DNA of 64,000 nucleotides, taken from Cyathus striatus. Taxonomy: Eukaryota > Basidiomycota > Agaricomycetes > Agaricales > Nidulariaceae. Shown piece by piece: positions 1-13,813 of the stretch (positions are counted from its first letter, which is position 1; each line of letters begins with the position of its first letter). Where the stretch lies: the NCBI GenBank assembly GCA_025738555.1, contig JAOVFP010000009.1, positions 2,232,001 to 2,296,000 on the forward strand, given 5' to 3'. The notes under the pieces were generated by a model. The model ran no database searches. It had not been told where the DNA came from and was given only the letters and a program-made list of their open reading frames with translations. The position numbers and the translations under genes were made by a program.

Positions 1-530
1 ACAAATCAAGGTGACAAATAAACCTTACGTAATTCCCACTAACTTTAGTTAGTAGGGTTATAGGGTTGAGTTCAAACATTTTTTGGCAGTAAAATTCAAT
101 GCTGACATGCCGACAGGGTCGTTGTGGTCATGCGCTGTAATCTTCAGCAATTTCCCTATTGCAGCTTTGTTCGTCCCATTCAAGTTATTCACAAAAATCT
201 TTCATGGTGCTGTAGTGTATGGATTGCATTTTCTGTTTACTGTACTTGTCTGCGGAGATATATATGATATATAGTATGTCCATCATGAAATTTGTTGCCC
301 AATGTGTCTGCTTCTTCTCTTTAGGTCTTGGGTCAACATCAATTGTGTGATGTTAGCTATAAGTAAGTATGTCAAACTTATTATGCATTGCTTCTTACCA
401 TCGCATTTCTACACTCAATTTCAATTAGTTTACATAAATGTTTACTTACATCCAAGTAGTTAGTGGGCTCTGCCGGTGACAGCCGGCTCTAGGTATTATT
501 GGAGGAGCTTGCTCCTCCTATTTGTTTGTG
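1..530. other. No gene recognised
   Basis: AT-rich sequence with only short open frames and no splice pattern or domain that I recognise. A perfect hairpin (GGAGGAGC, TT, GCTCCTCC) lies at 501-518, just before the minisatellite. Confidence 0.5.
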
Positions 531-706
531 TTAGTGATCCAAAATACTTAGTGGCTGTGCATGCATGGAATTTTGTTAGTCAGCAGCTCTGGGGATCCAA
601 AATGTGTAGTGGCTGTGCATGCGCGGAACATTAGTCAGCAGCTCTGGGGACCCAAAATGCGTAGTGGCTGTGCATGCGCGGTGCGTTAGTCAGCACCTAC
701 CTCTTC
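531..706. repeat. Minisatellite, three units of 55-58 bp
   Basis: Three adjacent units each contain the core TAGTGGCTGTGCATGC, then TTAGTCAGCA. The shared CCAAAAT begins near 539, 597 and 652, so the periods are 58 and 55. The later two units are more alike (GCGCGG core) than the first (GCATGG). Confidence 0.8.
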
Positions 707-3700
707 GAGTTGTCGCGCACAGTTGGAACACAATGTCACTGTATCAAACCTCACATAAATTAGACACGTTCTCATCATCAAAATATCTCTGCTCGTTTAA
801 ATAGCCTGGATATCAAATTACTTTAAATTCTTTTATGTACTTCTCCATAACCACTTTAGATGCTACTTATTGGATACTTACTAGGCAACTGCCACATACA
901 TAACTCCTATATAAAGTGTTTCCATACATTCACTTTTGATTTTCTTATTATTGAATAATTAGCATAAAGTGGGAGCTATTAAAATGAGTGCATAACTGTG
1001 GAAACACTGTAATAGCTAGTTGCAGCTAGTAAAACAAAGGAAAAATTTTATAATGAAGATAGTATAATTAGAACGAAGCAAGGAATTTTAGAATGAAGAT
1101 AAAATAAATAAAATAATTCACAGGCAATCAATAAAAAGGTTTCTGTCTCCTAACAAGAAATGTGAAAGTAAATTTCTTATCTAAGCGAGGTTTCTGCCAA
1201 TCCAGGTGTCAGCAACTCCTGAATGAGTATCTAACAAGTAAACTTATTATTATGTATAAAAAAGAAATAACAAAAAACTAGGATTCGTCAAGCTTGCCCT
1301 TTAATGTGCATCATGAAGTGACGTATGTTACATGTTATAAATAAAGCCCTCTCAGGTTTCAATGTCGGTGACGGATTGAGGCTCTCTGACTTTGAGTCCT
1401 CTCCCTCCGAGAGACCATGTCGGACTCAGAATTGTATGCATCACTCTGCTTCCTGTTCCTCTGAATAGCCATTATACACATAATAATACACATCAGTAAA
1501 GTGTATAGCTGCAATGTGCTTGCTTGTGATTCTGTGAACCCTCTAGGTCTGACTCTTTCGCTAAACACGCCGAGTTGTGACATCTTCCTTAGCGTCACAA
1601 AAATGTGCTATAACTTGTATCTCAGCCAAAGGAGATACACAGGAAAGAAACTGTCCTTTTCCTGATACATAGCAACCTATGGCCACTCAGATGGTGCTCG
1701 AGATATTCATATGGTGTGGTCTGTGAGGTTACTTCAATGTAAGTTATCTATCCTGTCATACATTGCGATTTCCTGCACTTATGCTAGTAGCACTTTACTT
1801 TATGAATAAATGGCATCTCTAAGGGACCTGTAGTACTTATTGCGTCCACGATTTTAATCTTTCGCGCTGATCACACTCCCCACCACAACCATCTTCATCA
1901 AATCCTTATGTGCAGCCTTAGCACAAGGTGGAATTCCTAAGTGTCTTAATATGATGCTCCTGATCAAAATATCGTGAACACTCGACAATGTCGACTATAA
2001 TTGGAAAGAAGGAACAAGTGGGTCGGACAAATGTGAAGGAATTTGGAGTGGGTAGGTGGCATTAATTCACTGTTATGCTCTGTTTCTCAGCGTATCAAGG
2101 ACTCATTTTACTTATGGTGTAAAATAGTAAAACATGGAGAAGTGAAAAATTGATGATTGGGGCAGTTATAGTGTTAATGGTTGTTCCACAAAAGCTCACT
2201 TGCACTTCACCACTCATCACAAAAAAGTCACCAATCTCCTCCACTCCTTCCTGCCTTCTTTAGCTCTTCCGTGTACTTTCTTTACTGTGACTCTGCCTCA
2301 TCTCTCTATGTTCATTTTGCTTCTGGCCTTTTGTGCTTTTGAGCCTTCATGTTTTCTTTTCACCCACTTCATTTTCGCCTTTGGTATTTACAACCTGCTC
2401 TCCACTTAAATCTACCTTCTACAATGTCAGAAATAGAAGTAGGTGCAGGCAATATCTTCAAAGATAACTCTAGACTGAGCACTAGCTCACAAAGCCGTTG
2501 GTCCACAGGTTGGGTTTCGGTGCGCTTTCATGCCTCATTACTATGTATTCTAACATGTTTAATTGCTATTTCCCAATGTCACCGCCCTATCGCTAGACAC
2601 ACAGTGAGCTCTTATCATCTTCGAAAACAATGCACTAAAACAACCCACTTGCTCAACCTGTAATGCACAGCGAAATACTTCACAAATTACCTCACAAAGT
2701 CGCTCTCTATACCTATACCACACCCCCACTAGATCGACTTACGAGATTGATAGTGGAACATTGATAAGGGAACTGACTGGGCAGCGCACAGTGCACTGAG
2801 TTCGGAAAGTGTTGAGGTCTATCGTTCTGTTTCCCTCGTTTTTCTATCCTTACTGATCTTCTCTTGATCGTTTCCTCCTCTTCATTCTACACACCCCGGA
2901 TTTGCTAGATCACAGCAGCTTTAGAGCATGGATAAGGACTCAGTGTATTCATGGGGAGCATCTACACGTAGTTTGCAGGGTGTGGTGACCAACGAAGTCT
3001 AGCTGACACAGACATCTCGCAATATAGCCTCTATCGAGCCTAGAATGGTGTCATACTCTGTGGTGACACTCATATATATTGCGCAACTGGAATCCTCAAT
3101 GAAGGCAGCCTCCCATCCATCCCCAAGCTGCATTTTCCCGGCGGAGTGTATTGGATGTCTCCACCACAAATAAACAACACAGGGAACGTCATTGTCACCA
3201 TCTCACAATTTATCCCGGTGTAATGATCCAGCGCACATTTGTTCACTTACAAGTCATCCACTGCTAGTGCTGCATGAGTCCATCATTAGTGTTCAGCATA
3301 CCACACCACCACAACCAACGTCATTACCACCACAGAGATACTCCATGTGCACCCGCAAACATTCACGTACCTCCATATAATAATTGTACTGCAAAATGAG
3401 GCGATGGGTTATTAACTCAGCACGTTACACTATCGTTGGCTCAAAGCTTTCTTCAACACGACACTACTATAGTGTAGTAGCTTTACATTCCATAGCGATT
3501 GGTGCAGCACTGGCTTGTAGTTCGACTTCGACTCAATTTTAGAGTGCAGGCGATCTTTGAATGATTGCAAGTGACTAGGTGTGAAGGAGATGTCTGACTC
3601 ATAATGTAAATACATTAAATGTTAGTAAAATAGTTGACAACTAATATAATGTGTAAGAAACCTTGGGTTGGGCTTGTATTGTGTCGAGAGTAAGGGAATA

Positions 3701-5779
3701 AATTTCAGGATCATTATGATGTACATAGAATACCATTTCAATGACTAGGAAATATTGTATACGCATTCTATGACCTAGAAATAATTGTGATACATTGAAT
3801 TACGGCGGAATTATTTTATTCACTTTCTATTGGCTCAAAGTTATGCTATGGGAATGGATTACTAACAAAATGATTTCGGCACTTTCCCTTACCACCAATC
3901 CAATGTACGCCGCGCGCTTTTTTACTGATGTAAGAACGTTTTGCAGGAGCTGTGAGTTATCTTTCCCTGCTTCGTTCCCTTGATGACAAAAGCTAACATA
4001 CCACCCAGCCTCCTGACATCCTACCAATGATGCCGCATGGTCGTCTTAGAAGATACCCCTCACCCCCCCTATACGGTATATGAATGCACTGCGAACCACT
4101 CTTATAGAGTTTAACGCGCGTTTATATCGAGGCCTATAGCTAGAGGACTACTTTCCTCCTCTTGCTCTCGCTCCTTCTCCAATTCATACCCCACGTTAAC
4201 TACCACTCTCACTATATCGAACCATTCCGGCAAGGAAATCACCTTGGCAGTTGCATCATACTTCTACGATAGGACATGCTCAAATGAGCAGGACGAGATA
4301 GTCGATGCTGCTGATCTGCCTTAAAGTGCCGATAGGATCGAGCTGGTGAGGTGCTGGGGCCGCGGTTGTGAGAGTTCAGGAAACACGGATAGCTGCGGCA
4401 CGTCAGGATGTTGGAGATCAATGAAAGAAAGGGCGAACAACCAAACCTTCCTAGTGATGCGAAGGTGCCTTGTCTGTGCGGCAGGCGAAGACGGGCTAGG
4501 AAGGTTGCATTAGGTGTGTTACACTACTACCCGTCCTGTCCATGGAACAGTTCTGTAGTTCTGATTATAGTGATAGACGTAACATCTACCGCCCATACAT
4601 CGACTATGCAACAGGTGCTCTCGCACTAATCAGCGCTTAGGGTCCATATGCACTCGCAGTCACAGCACGCTAACGACGTACTGTAGCACCAACAGCTCTG
4701 CGCGGCGTCTTCATTTTCCCTCCATTCGTCAACTATGCCCTTCAGACGATCTGATAACAAACAACACTCCCTTCCGACTCCACATCCCTCTTCGTCCTTC
4801 CGTGACGCATACTCGCTTGATTACTCTTGTATGCACTACGTGTAATATCGGTTGCTGTGACGTGCTCATCGTTGTCCAGTGGCCTGTTTGATGGCGGGGG
4901 GGTGTATCGAACGTCATGGCACTGCACCTGCAACTTTCCGGCGGTGTGGAGGGTTGACGGTGGCCTATACCAGGCGAAGACGCGTCAGAGCGTTTTCTTG
5001 AGGTACGCTTTTCACCGTGACGTGTTTGAAGTGTTCGAGATCTGATTATGGTGTAGTTACTAGATGTATGCGCAGCCGTTCGTAAAATATCGGAACGCGG
5101 GACACCGTACTCAACACAGAAGATAGTGGCAGTTGTGCTATCTAAATGCTCAATATCAACGTCCCCTGCATATACGAATGCGGTGTTGGCACTTCGACGA
5201 CTTCCAGGTCACGCATTGCCCTCCACCTTCGTGGCAGCAAGATCTTTCACATTGATATCGATCAGGGACTTCAGCAAGTTTGCAGCAGCGTTGACGGTTG
5301 TGGTAGCCTAGGTTTACGTGCCACTATTCATGAAGCTTTGATGTGTCGAAACATGGACTGTGCTCAAGGTGAAAGAAAGTGGCGGTTAGGTTATCTCATT
5401 GCTCAATGCCCAGGCCCCTTGCATATACGAACGTCGTATCAACACTTATACGGCGAGGCTAGGCGCTGTCCTACTCCCTTTACCTTGAAAGCAGCAGAAA
5501 TGTCATATCAAGGTCGACCGGGACTCCATGCCTCGGTTACTGCTGAGGGCTCAGTGTGATGGATAGGGCCCCAGCGTTGTTCTTTGGGGATTACTCGACT
5601 GAGGTGTGTTTTGTGTGTAGTATGTGACTATCCGGGAAGTAAGTGAGAGAAGGACTTAATACTGCAAACCTAAATGTAATCTAAGTATATACCGTTCATC
5701 TATCAGTAGTATAAGTACTTGTAGACTAGAGGACATCGAGATATAACAATCGACACAAGACCGTAACTTTCTCTTTCGA
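707..5779. other. Long stretch without a recognisable gene
   Basis: Open frames here reach at most 137 codons (5146-5559, plus) and show no family motif, no convincing splice-linked neighbours and no repeat pattern. I see no RNA gene. A short internal duplication (CCCTTGCATATACGAA-like) occurs near 5163 and 5415. This may be decayed repeat DNA continuing from the inverted repeat to its right. Confidence 0.4.
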
Positions 5780-8700
5780 CCGGAGGTGTTAGGGATGACG
5801 GCAAGGTTATTGACACCGGTGGGGTAATAAGTATGTGTATTCGAAATGTAAATGGCATTGTAGAAGACTCCTAGGATGTACGGGAATAAACTGGTATGCA
5901 CACGTGGGGATCAGATGGAGACGGGTGTGTAGTGCCCCGTATTGCGGAACCTCCCTGTTGCCGTGAAAGCAATACTCGCTCACCGCGCGATACCTCCTCA
6001 TACCTCAGTCACAGGGCACAAGGAGTAAGGAAGCGTTGGTTGCTCAGTGTTTCACAGTTGCTCGAGTTCGAACGGCAGGAGGTAGTTGTGCGTGGTGTGT
6101 TGTGGTCATTGGATGCGGATATTATGGTACACTGGCTGCTGCACTTGCTTGTGGTCATGTGTATTGGGCCGAGCGGTCTATCTGAAGGTACCCCAGATAC
6201 ATATTCGGCTTGAGCTTTGAAGTGGGAGTTGACCTTGAAGTTGTGAGATAATCCAGTTGGAGTCGGTTGTAGCCCATGCATCGTCCATATCCCCCTTCAG
6301 AGTACGCAACCCCTAGTTTACCTGCTGACGATGTCATCACTGGCCCGGTGGTGGTGGGTGAGAACGGGGTGTAAGTATAAAGTGCGGTAAAATGCTACAA
6401 GGAGCTCTGGTCCACGAATCTGTATACCTCGGTATCAGTGGAAGGGACAATATGTACGGGAAAATGTGGCCTTGTTCATATCCTTGAAGCGCAACGAAGA
6501 CGTCAGACGACGGTGAAATTAAACTGAAACCAGACAGGGAGTGTGATAAGGGGAAGAAGCCTGAGCCGACGTATGCACGAAGTCGCAGTACATGGAATAG
6601 GAGGTAGAGAGAAACAATGCGTTGTAAGGCTGACAATAGGGTATCCTGCTCCGTATTCGGCATGTGTGAAAGGATAGATTATCTGTAAGGTCGGAAAATC
6701 TGACAAAGGCACTTCACTATAAGAGGCGCATCCTAGTAATTCGTACACGGTGCACAGAAAGTCGTCTCGTGAGAGCCAAAGATATTTAGCCCACACGGAC
6801 ATCTTCCCTGTAACTCCCCCATACCACCGACAAGCCACCACCCGAGCTGTCCCCAACCACACTAACATCGTACATCGTCGCCATACGTCACATCACCATC
6901 CAGGACCATACGTAGTCGATGGGCGTATTGAGCATACAGGACCTAGTTCTCCTAACACTCTTCTAAAAAGCTACGAAAACACAGCTCGAATTGTGGATTC
7001 TGAAGGCCGGTTATCGAGGAGATGGAAATGGCGACAAGACGTCGACCATTAGAGGTGGCACAAGGACCCCTGATAATTCCTCCAAAACTTAGATATGGGT
7101 CCCCCTATAAATGGCCAAAATTGTGTGAAAGGTTAGATACACTTTAGCAGGCATCCCCCTATGAAGGCTGTAAAAATTCCCACGAGGTTGAGTTTAGCGT
7201 CCCCCTATAGGCCGTGGTCTCACGAGTAGGTTAGATACTTGTCCCCCTACTGTGAGCGCTTAGGCATAACCTCACCTGCCTAATGGGGACATATACTGAA
7301 GAAACCGGTCAAAATTCAATGAATTATCAATGATATGACCTTATGCTCTAACTTTAGGGAGAGAATATGAGCCAATTCATTTAATTATATCTGAAAACTA
7401 GTCAAAAACCAATGGTAATACTGCAACTTGTTGCTTTACTATCATGTAACAAGAGTTTGAAAACTTAATAAATTTACGATATCACTTTGTCGGGTTATGC
7501 TATCACCATGAAACTTTTCACGATGCTGTAATATGTCTCTGCGCATGTACACCCCGATTTATATGTCCAGCGGATGGATACTTGGTTTTTAATTCTGGAA
7601 TTACTGCCGAATGGTCTCAAAATCCAATGAATATTCAACATCAAATACAAGATCCATTCCGATCCCATTGGTATATCTTTACGAAATTTAAAACGTAGAT
7701 TTGATATACAACTCCCTACGATATTCCAAACTTTTATAAAAAACAATTGAAATTCAGCAACGAGGGAGTATGAATACGAAGTTTTCATGCATTCTGAGCG
7801 TGACAGGGAAGCGCAAATTTGGCGGTGTTCGGAGCCCCAGATCTCACTGTAACAACGCGTGACGAAGCTATTAAACTCTAGTAGCAGCCTCTGGAAGTGC
7901 TCCGCTACGACACTGAAGATGAAATTTAACAATATGAATACATATTCATATAGCCAAGAAGTGTCAGTATATAATGGCCAAGTTTATAGTTCCGAAATCG
8001 TGTAGTTGAAGAAATCGTAAAATACCGAAAAGTTGTCAAACTTTTGTTACATGATAGTATGTAATAAGTAAGATATCTCAAAGTGTAACTAATTACCCTT
8101 GAAATGCAGAACTACTTAGGTCAAACTTGCCTTGATATGTGCCTTTCCATCCACTTTTGATGTTGCTATTGGCTTGGCATGCAGTGTACACCAAGCCTTG
8201 ACCTTGCCTAACCTTGCTGCTTGCGCACATTTGATTGTAATTTGATTTGCGACTCAGTATGATGGCTTGCTAAAATGATCATATCCAGTGCCATAATATA
8301 TCGTGGATATATCATAATAACTATTGCTAGAAGCAGCATGTTCATGAGTTGCATAAGTACCAAGTACTTTGGTTCTTGAATTATGACAACTACATGTTTT
8401 GTATCTATAAACACTTTTCGAATCACTCTCAAACCTAAAGGCAAAATCAGGTTTTTTCCCCAATTTTTCCCCAATTTCTCGCATTTTTAAAGGTTAGATA
8501 CTTTGTCCCCCTATAATACCGGAATTTCGTAGCTTAGATACGCCATCCCCCTAAAACTTAGAAAAATTTTGGCATTTTTTGTCCCCCTATAACTAGCCAA
8601 AAATCACCATTTTGGTATCTAACCTTTGGAGGGATTATCAGGGGTCCTGTGGCACAGTCAGGGAGATGAGCACGTGGACTAACGTGACGTGTATCCAAGC

Positions 8701-9600
8701 CCCTCGCTAGTAGAGTTGAATGCGGCCAGCGGAGCGTTACGTGGAGTGCGAGAGATAGGGTTGCGAGATGCCACGTACAGTCGAAGGTGGAATGTCTTCA
8801 CATAAATCATGGAGCATAAGCGCTGCACGCGTCGAAATGGGAGTCGGACCTCATAAAATAGCATCACAGCTTCGAATGTTTCCCTAACTCAGCATGTTTT
8901 CGAAGATTCGAAGAATGCCTTGATAGCAGTTGGCGAAAGAAAGGATCTTAAACTGAGTCCTCAGAGCCAGGATGAAGCCTAGTATAGCCGCCTCGGTGCC
9001 CTTCATCGTTATCATATGCCTGGCCAACATCCACTTCACCTCGATTGTTCCCTAACCTCAAGGCCTCACCCTTGACCTCGAGTATCCTCTAACCCCGCAT
9101 CCCCCCACTCATCCTACCCTCCCAACTTTGCCTTGTATCAACCCCAACACATCGTCCACCCAACCCATGCCCACCAAATCAAGTACTCATATGCTGGCCC
9201 CACGTTGCGGAACGGACACGATCACATCCCGCTGGGCGGCTATGAAGGTGCGCAGCGCACTCTAATGAACGTAGTCCAGGAATGTTTGAGGGATTCTGAA
9301 AGCCGTTTGACGATGGATACGATGGAGGGGCAGGGACAGCGTAGCATAGGAAGGATAAACAAAGCAGTAGGTGTTTGGCGGAGTAACCAGGAGCGCATGT
9401 ATGGGTGACATGACCTTTCTTCGTGTTCATTGTAGTTGTGAACGTAGAGACAATAGTAAGGACGAAGAGGGAACGGAGTAGCCGTAAAGTTTCCCTGAGC
9501 CGGATTGCGAACCGCGGTGCGTTGGAGAGAGATGTCGGACTTCCGTAGATGGGTAGGACTATTTATAAGGTCAGCAACCAGCATTGTCACGTATCATACG
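5780..9600 (-). repeat. Left arm of a diverged inverted repeat
   Basis: Read on the minus strand, this arm matches the plus strand of 11200-13010 in the same order. Shared anchors include CACCTCCGGTCG (near 5780-5790 here and 12985-13000 there), GTTGCTCGAGTTCGAACGG (6057) against a minus-strand match near 12725, a block around GATATGGACGATGC (6290 and 12486), a GGTGGCTTGT block (6830 and 12312) and a 350 bp block at 9240-9590 against 11200-11500. Spacing agrees once the 1.6 kb transposon at 7063-8648 is removed. Identity is roughly 60-75% by eye. No conserved reading frame survives, so this looks like two old copies of an unknown element in opposite orientation. Confidence 0.65.
7063..8648. 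mobile_element. DNA transposon, 1586 bp, with 8-bp target duplication
   Basis: The ends are inverted repeats: AGGACCCCTGATAATTCC at the left and its near-complement ending ATTATCAGGGGTCCT at the right. GTGGCACA flanks both sides exactly (7055-7062 and 8649-8656), an 8-bp target duplication. Inside each end is a run of short repeats built on TTAGATA and GTCCCCCTATA (about 7090-7250 and 8490-8620). No transposase domain is visible; a minus-strand frame of 145 codons (7495-7932) has no motif I know. Eight-bp duplications fit hAT, KDZ/Zisupton or P-type elements. It is best called non-autonomous and unclassified. Confidence 0.85.
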
Positions 9601-11199
9601 AAAAACATACCTAAGGTAACTTAAAAGTAAACCCGAGAGCACTTCGCCCACTGATTCGCTGGTATAGCTTAATACCATGGATCGTGCTACTGTCTAGGGA
9701 GGAGTAGCATGGTCAATTAGTTTAAGCCGATACTGCATTTGCCTGTCACTAGCTAGAGTAAACATAGTGTCCCAATAAAGAAGAACAACATGGAACGTAC
9801 ATCAATCGCAAGCCTTCCACTGCTTCAGGCTCACACCCTCCCTGAACCATACGAGCTCTCTGAAACGCCGTCAGCAAGCGCATCGCTCAGCGATGCGACA
9901 TATTTCACAAATACACGTGAGGAAGCCCCAGTAGTATCGAAGCACATCGTTTTAGCTGGTGCAGCTGAATGAGGCCTAAACCAGCGTGGGAGCTGGATGG
10001 CAGATATGTTTTGAAGAGTAGAGTTTGAGTAGAGTGGTTCGTTGAAAGTGGTGGATGAGCAAGTCAAAGTTTGGAACGAGACAGATTGACGACAGCCGGG
10101 AAGGAACCCGTTACCCAGCACCACCATCGTCTCGCCTCTCCGCTTGAGTCATCCTCCATGATGCTCCAACTTGAGCGCTAGCGGGGCCCGCAGTACCACC
10201 CGTGCGCACAACGGTGGCTTTCACTACACTCCGGGCAGCCTAACACGGTTTGCTCTCCATTCCAATTCTCGTGGGTAACGACGTAGGCGTAAGGAGTCAG
10301 AATGTCGCTGGGGAATGAATTGGGGATGTTCACTATGAAAGAGTAGGCGTTCGAAGCCTGGAGGGCGCAGAGAACAGAAATGGCGCAGATGTTGGAAGCA
10401 ACTCGGGCATGATACATGGTGAGGACGTTGCTACCCGGCCCGTTCCTAGTTCCTCGTTTAGGTGGTAGGGTTGGAATGGATCGCAGGGCATAAAGTGTAA
10501 ATGAAGAGACTACGGATTAGGTCTTGGATGAGAATGCGTATGTGTTAAAAGGAAGGTGCAAGCATAAGTTGGGAGACGGGAAAGACAAGAAGTCTTGAAC
10601 ACACTAGTCATCCTTAAAGCTGCGAGAATGCATTCCACCCTATCCAACTCATGGAGTTTGACTGCCAGCTAGTTGACGGCGTAAGAGCCCTGCGTTGTCC
10701 TGTGAGAAGACGAAAAGTTAGTGTATGACTCAGTGACGAGTGTTCTAGTTGAGCATCCACACCGAGGATGGACCACGAAGGGAGGAGAGGAGAGACATCG
10801 CTTACTTACCATATAATACCAAACGTTTACTGCACCTCTCTTCTCCATTCCTTTAATTTTCGAACGACTGCTGACCTAAAGTGATTTGGCGAAGTAGCGT
10901 GTCTTCAAGTCAAGCGGTGCATATTGAGCAATCGATGTAGCAGAATTGGGACGTTGGAGCCTTGGAGGTCAATGTAGTCGGGATGTTGTGGTTGGCATTC
11001 GAGAAGTTGTGTCCCCGGAATTCCGGCAACTACTTGTCCCGGTCACGCGCACGCGCACGATGGAAATCACAGCGCGCTTCTACGGATTTAACGGCGTTAG
11101 CCAAACTTGATTGCGCAAGCGTTGGAGTCTGCCAGATTCCGTCACCTAATCCTCTACTTGCTCAGACCAGCCGCTATGCCTCATTCCCCTCTTCCCGGG
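9601..11199. other. Spacer between the inverted-repeat arms
   Basis: No gene, RNA or repeat recognised. Short frames (9790-9972 plus, 9831-10127 minus, 10178-10417 minus) show no motif. This is the loop region of the inverted repeat. Confidence 0.4.
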
Positions 11200-13010
11200 A
11201 CGCTAACGATGCTAGTCTATATCAATCTGGGATCGTCATATCTCTCTCTCCAACGCACCACCGCGCAAAGCCCAACCCCGGAACACTCTTCAGGCATTCC
11301 CAAGCCATTCCATTCCCTCTTCGTCTTCCGCATACTCCTCATCCTTACCATCGTTTCTACGTTCATAACCACAAAGTACATAAAGTGTGCCCTTGTAAAT
11401 GCGATATTGCTTCATTTCCTCAAATCCCGCAGGGCGCTACCTCCTTTTCCACCGGCATCGTCCCCACCATCTTGAGCCTTTTAGAATCCATAAAGCACAG
11501 AAGACATTGGCCTGAGCACCTGACACGCTTTCGTAGTCGCTCAGCGTGATACAGTGGTGTTTATCCCACAACGCAAGGATAACGTAGTGGTTGGGTTATG
11601 TCTGGGTGATGGAGGTTGGTAATGAACCTCGGTTATGGGTGTGGTGGTCGATGCAACATCGAGGTAATGGGGCTGGAGGGGCAAGTGATGATGAATACCA
11701 CCAGATGATTGCTACTGGTTTTACTCTGTCTCCAAGTTGTGGGTTTGGGATGCACCACAGCGTCGCGCCCAGTTTTTCTAGCCAACATTACAGCGTCATC
11801 CGAACCATGCTGGCAATGGAACACGATTCTCATTTCGACACGTACGGTGCCTATACTCACAGTGCCGACCTCGCAGATTGGTATACATTCACCATTCATG
11901 CGTACTTAATGTGGAGGTTCGACTGTACGCGGCGTCTCCCTCTCCTTCGCACCTCATGTACCGCGTCGCCGAGTGGATGGACTGGAACACTTGAGGCACC
12001 ATGCACCATATATGCGCATCTCAGCTGTCTCAAGCACGACGCGCCTACAGCTTCATCTCGTTGATCTCCTGTCAACATTTCACTACTACCGTCATCTCTA
12101 CCATAACCAGGTCCCAGAAACCCCATATTGTAGACCTCTTTCCGAGAGCTGGCTGAGACTTCGTAGCTGTTACATAGGAGGGGTGTTAGGAGAACTGATT
12201 ACTGCGTAATTGACGCAGAGTACGTCTTGCAAGCGTATGGATGACGTATGGAGTGGTGCGATGTATGCCGAGGATGTGGGATGCCAGCGTGCAGTTGGGA
12301 CCAACTCGGATGGTGGCTTGTTTGTGGTATGGAATTCTACTCTACAGTGAATATTTCACTCTAGCTCCGATGGAGCAACTCCGGATGCACCGTATACCGA
12401 TCACGATAGACCTGAATTATGTCGATCTGAGTGAATGACATCCTTAGCAGGAAAACTAGGGGCCGCATTCTCCGGATAATCAGAGATATGGACGATGCGC
12501 TGGGCTACTCCAGTTGGATCATCTCCTCACTTCTCCTTCTCCCACATCAAAGCTCAAGGCGAGCACCTATGCGGTGCATCTTCAGACAGACTGCTGGGCT
12601 CAATACACTGAGACGTGACCATGACCATAAGTAAGCGTAGCAGTCTGGGCACCATATCATCCGCATCCAACGACCACCGTGCCAGCAACCACCACACCAC
12701 GCACCTGGACCATGTGCTGCTACCGTTCGAGCTCGAGCAACTGTGAGACACGAAGCAACCAATTTCTTCCTTCCCCTTGAGCCCTGCGAGTGCGATGTGT
12801 CGAGGTACTGCGCAGTGAACGGGTACTTCTTTTATTCCACGGCAGCATGGACGTTCTTTAAAAAGAGACCTTTACGCACCCTCCTCTTCCGTCCGATCTT
12901 TCCCACTCATCCTAGTAGCCTGCTACGACGTCATTTTTGTTTTGGATACGCATACCTCACCGTTGACCGCCGTACCCTCATCTCTACCACCTCCGGTCGC
13001 AAGGCCCTAA
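11200..13010 (+). repeat. Right arm of a diverged inverted repeat
   Basis: Partner of the minus strand of 5780-9600; the anchors are listed there. The frames at 10962-11549 (195 codons) and 11591-12064 (157 codons) fall largely in this arm. The first resembles the frame at 9240-9590 minus only because the DNA is repeated: the similarity breaks frame often, so I do not call either a gene. Confidence 0.65.
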
Positions 13011-13613
13011 AATCGGAGACGTGATCTACCTTGGCCTGGGTGCATGATGCGTTTACGTTGTTGCTCAGTTGGAGGATCTATTGAGCTATAAGTGGGGTTA
13101 TGGACGACATATCGGGGGTTGATGGGATGCAGGGGAGGATGATTATGTGTGGTATTGAGGGATGAGGCTGAGGGGGGTGACCATGAGCACGGTATTTGTC
13201 AAGGCGCTGAAGGAGACTTTGCCGTTGCGGGAGAAGTTAAGTGATCAGCAGTTGTTACACGGTACTTGGTCCGGAAGTACGCTATGGTGGGGGAGAGCTA
13301 ATACTTCTTTACGCTACGCGTAGAGCCTGTAAAAAGCAAGCATTGACAATTACCTCGGGCTTGTGCTTAGTACAAAGGGAAAGTTAGATTTCTCTGAGAT
13401 GGCCTAGGATCACCTGGTACATTGTTGGGTTCTATTTCTGTATTCTAGCTATCAATGGTTATCGATGGTCCAGTACGTTATGTCACTAGCGCGCTAACAG
13501 GAGCGCGTTAGGGGCGCATGCAGTAGAAGACATGTATGCGAATTTGATGCGAATGGTCGTTTCGGCTCTGGCGCTCTTCGAAGTGAAACAAATGTGTAAA
13601 TAGCTGTTATCAA
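13011..13613. other. No gene recognised
   Basis: Intergenic DNA upstream of the NLR gene. I see no RNA gene or repeat. Confidence 0.4.
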
Positions 13614-13735
13614 TGAGATATTTTTGTTTGACATCGTGGTTGAACTTATTCGCATATGCACCGAACAAGGCGTTTGTTGTATGTATCGCCTTCAGTTTAA
13701 AAATAGAGCACTCACTTGGCACCCACGCGTTGGGG

Positions 13736-13745
13736 TTTATAAAGC
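13736..13745 (+). promoter_or_regulatory. Candidate TATA box of the NLR gene
   Basis: TTTATAAAG lies about 70-75 bp upstream of the chosen ATG at 13814, followed by a pyrimidine-rich leader. The spacing suits a fungal core promoter and supports that start over the in-frame ATG further upstream at 13613. Confidence 0.5.
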
Positions 13746-13813
13746 ATTGTCACATCAACCTGCTTGTTTCTCCCATCCATCAACTCGCGCTACCCATCAA
13801 ATCGCAGTGCAAA

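Noticed and set aside
5146..5559. 137-codon open frame as a gene
   Set aside because: No motif and atypical composition. Frames of this length are expected by chance in this more GC-rich stretch.
10962..11549. 195-codon open frame as a gene
   Set aside because: It lies largely in the inverted repeat. The other copy (9240-9590 minus) breaks frame repeatedly, and no motif or splice pattern is seen.
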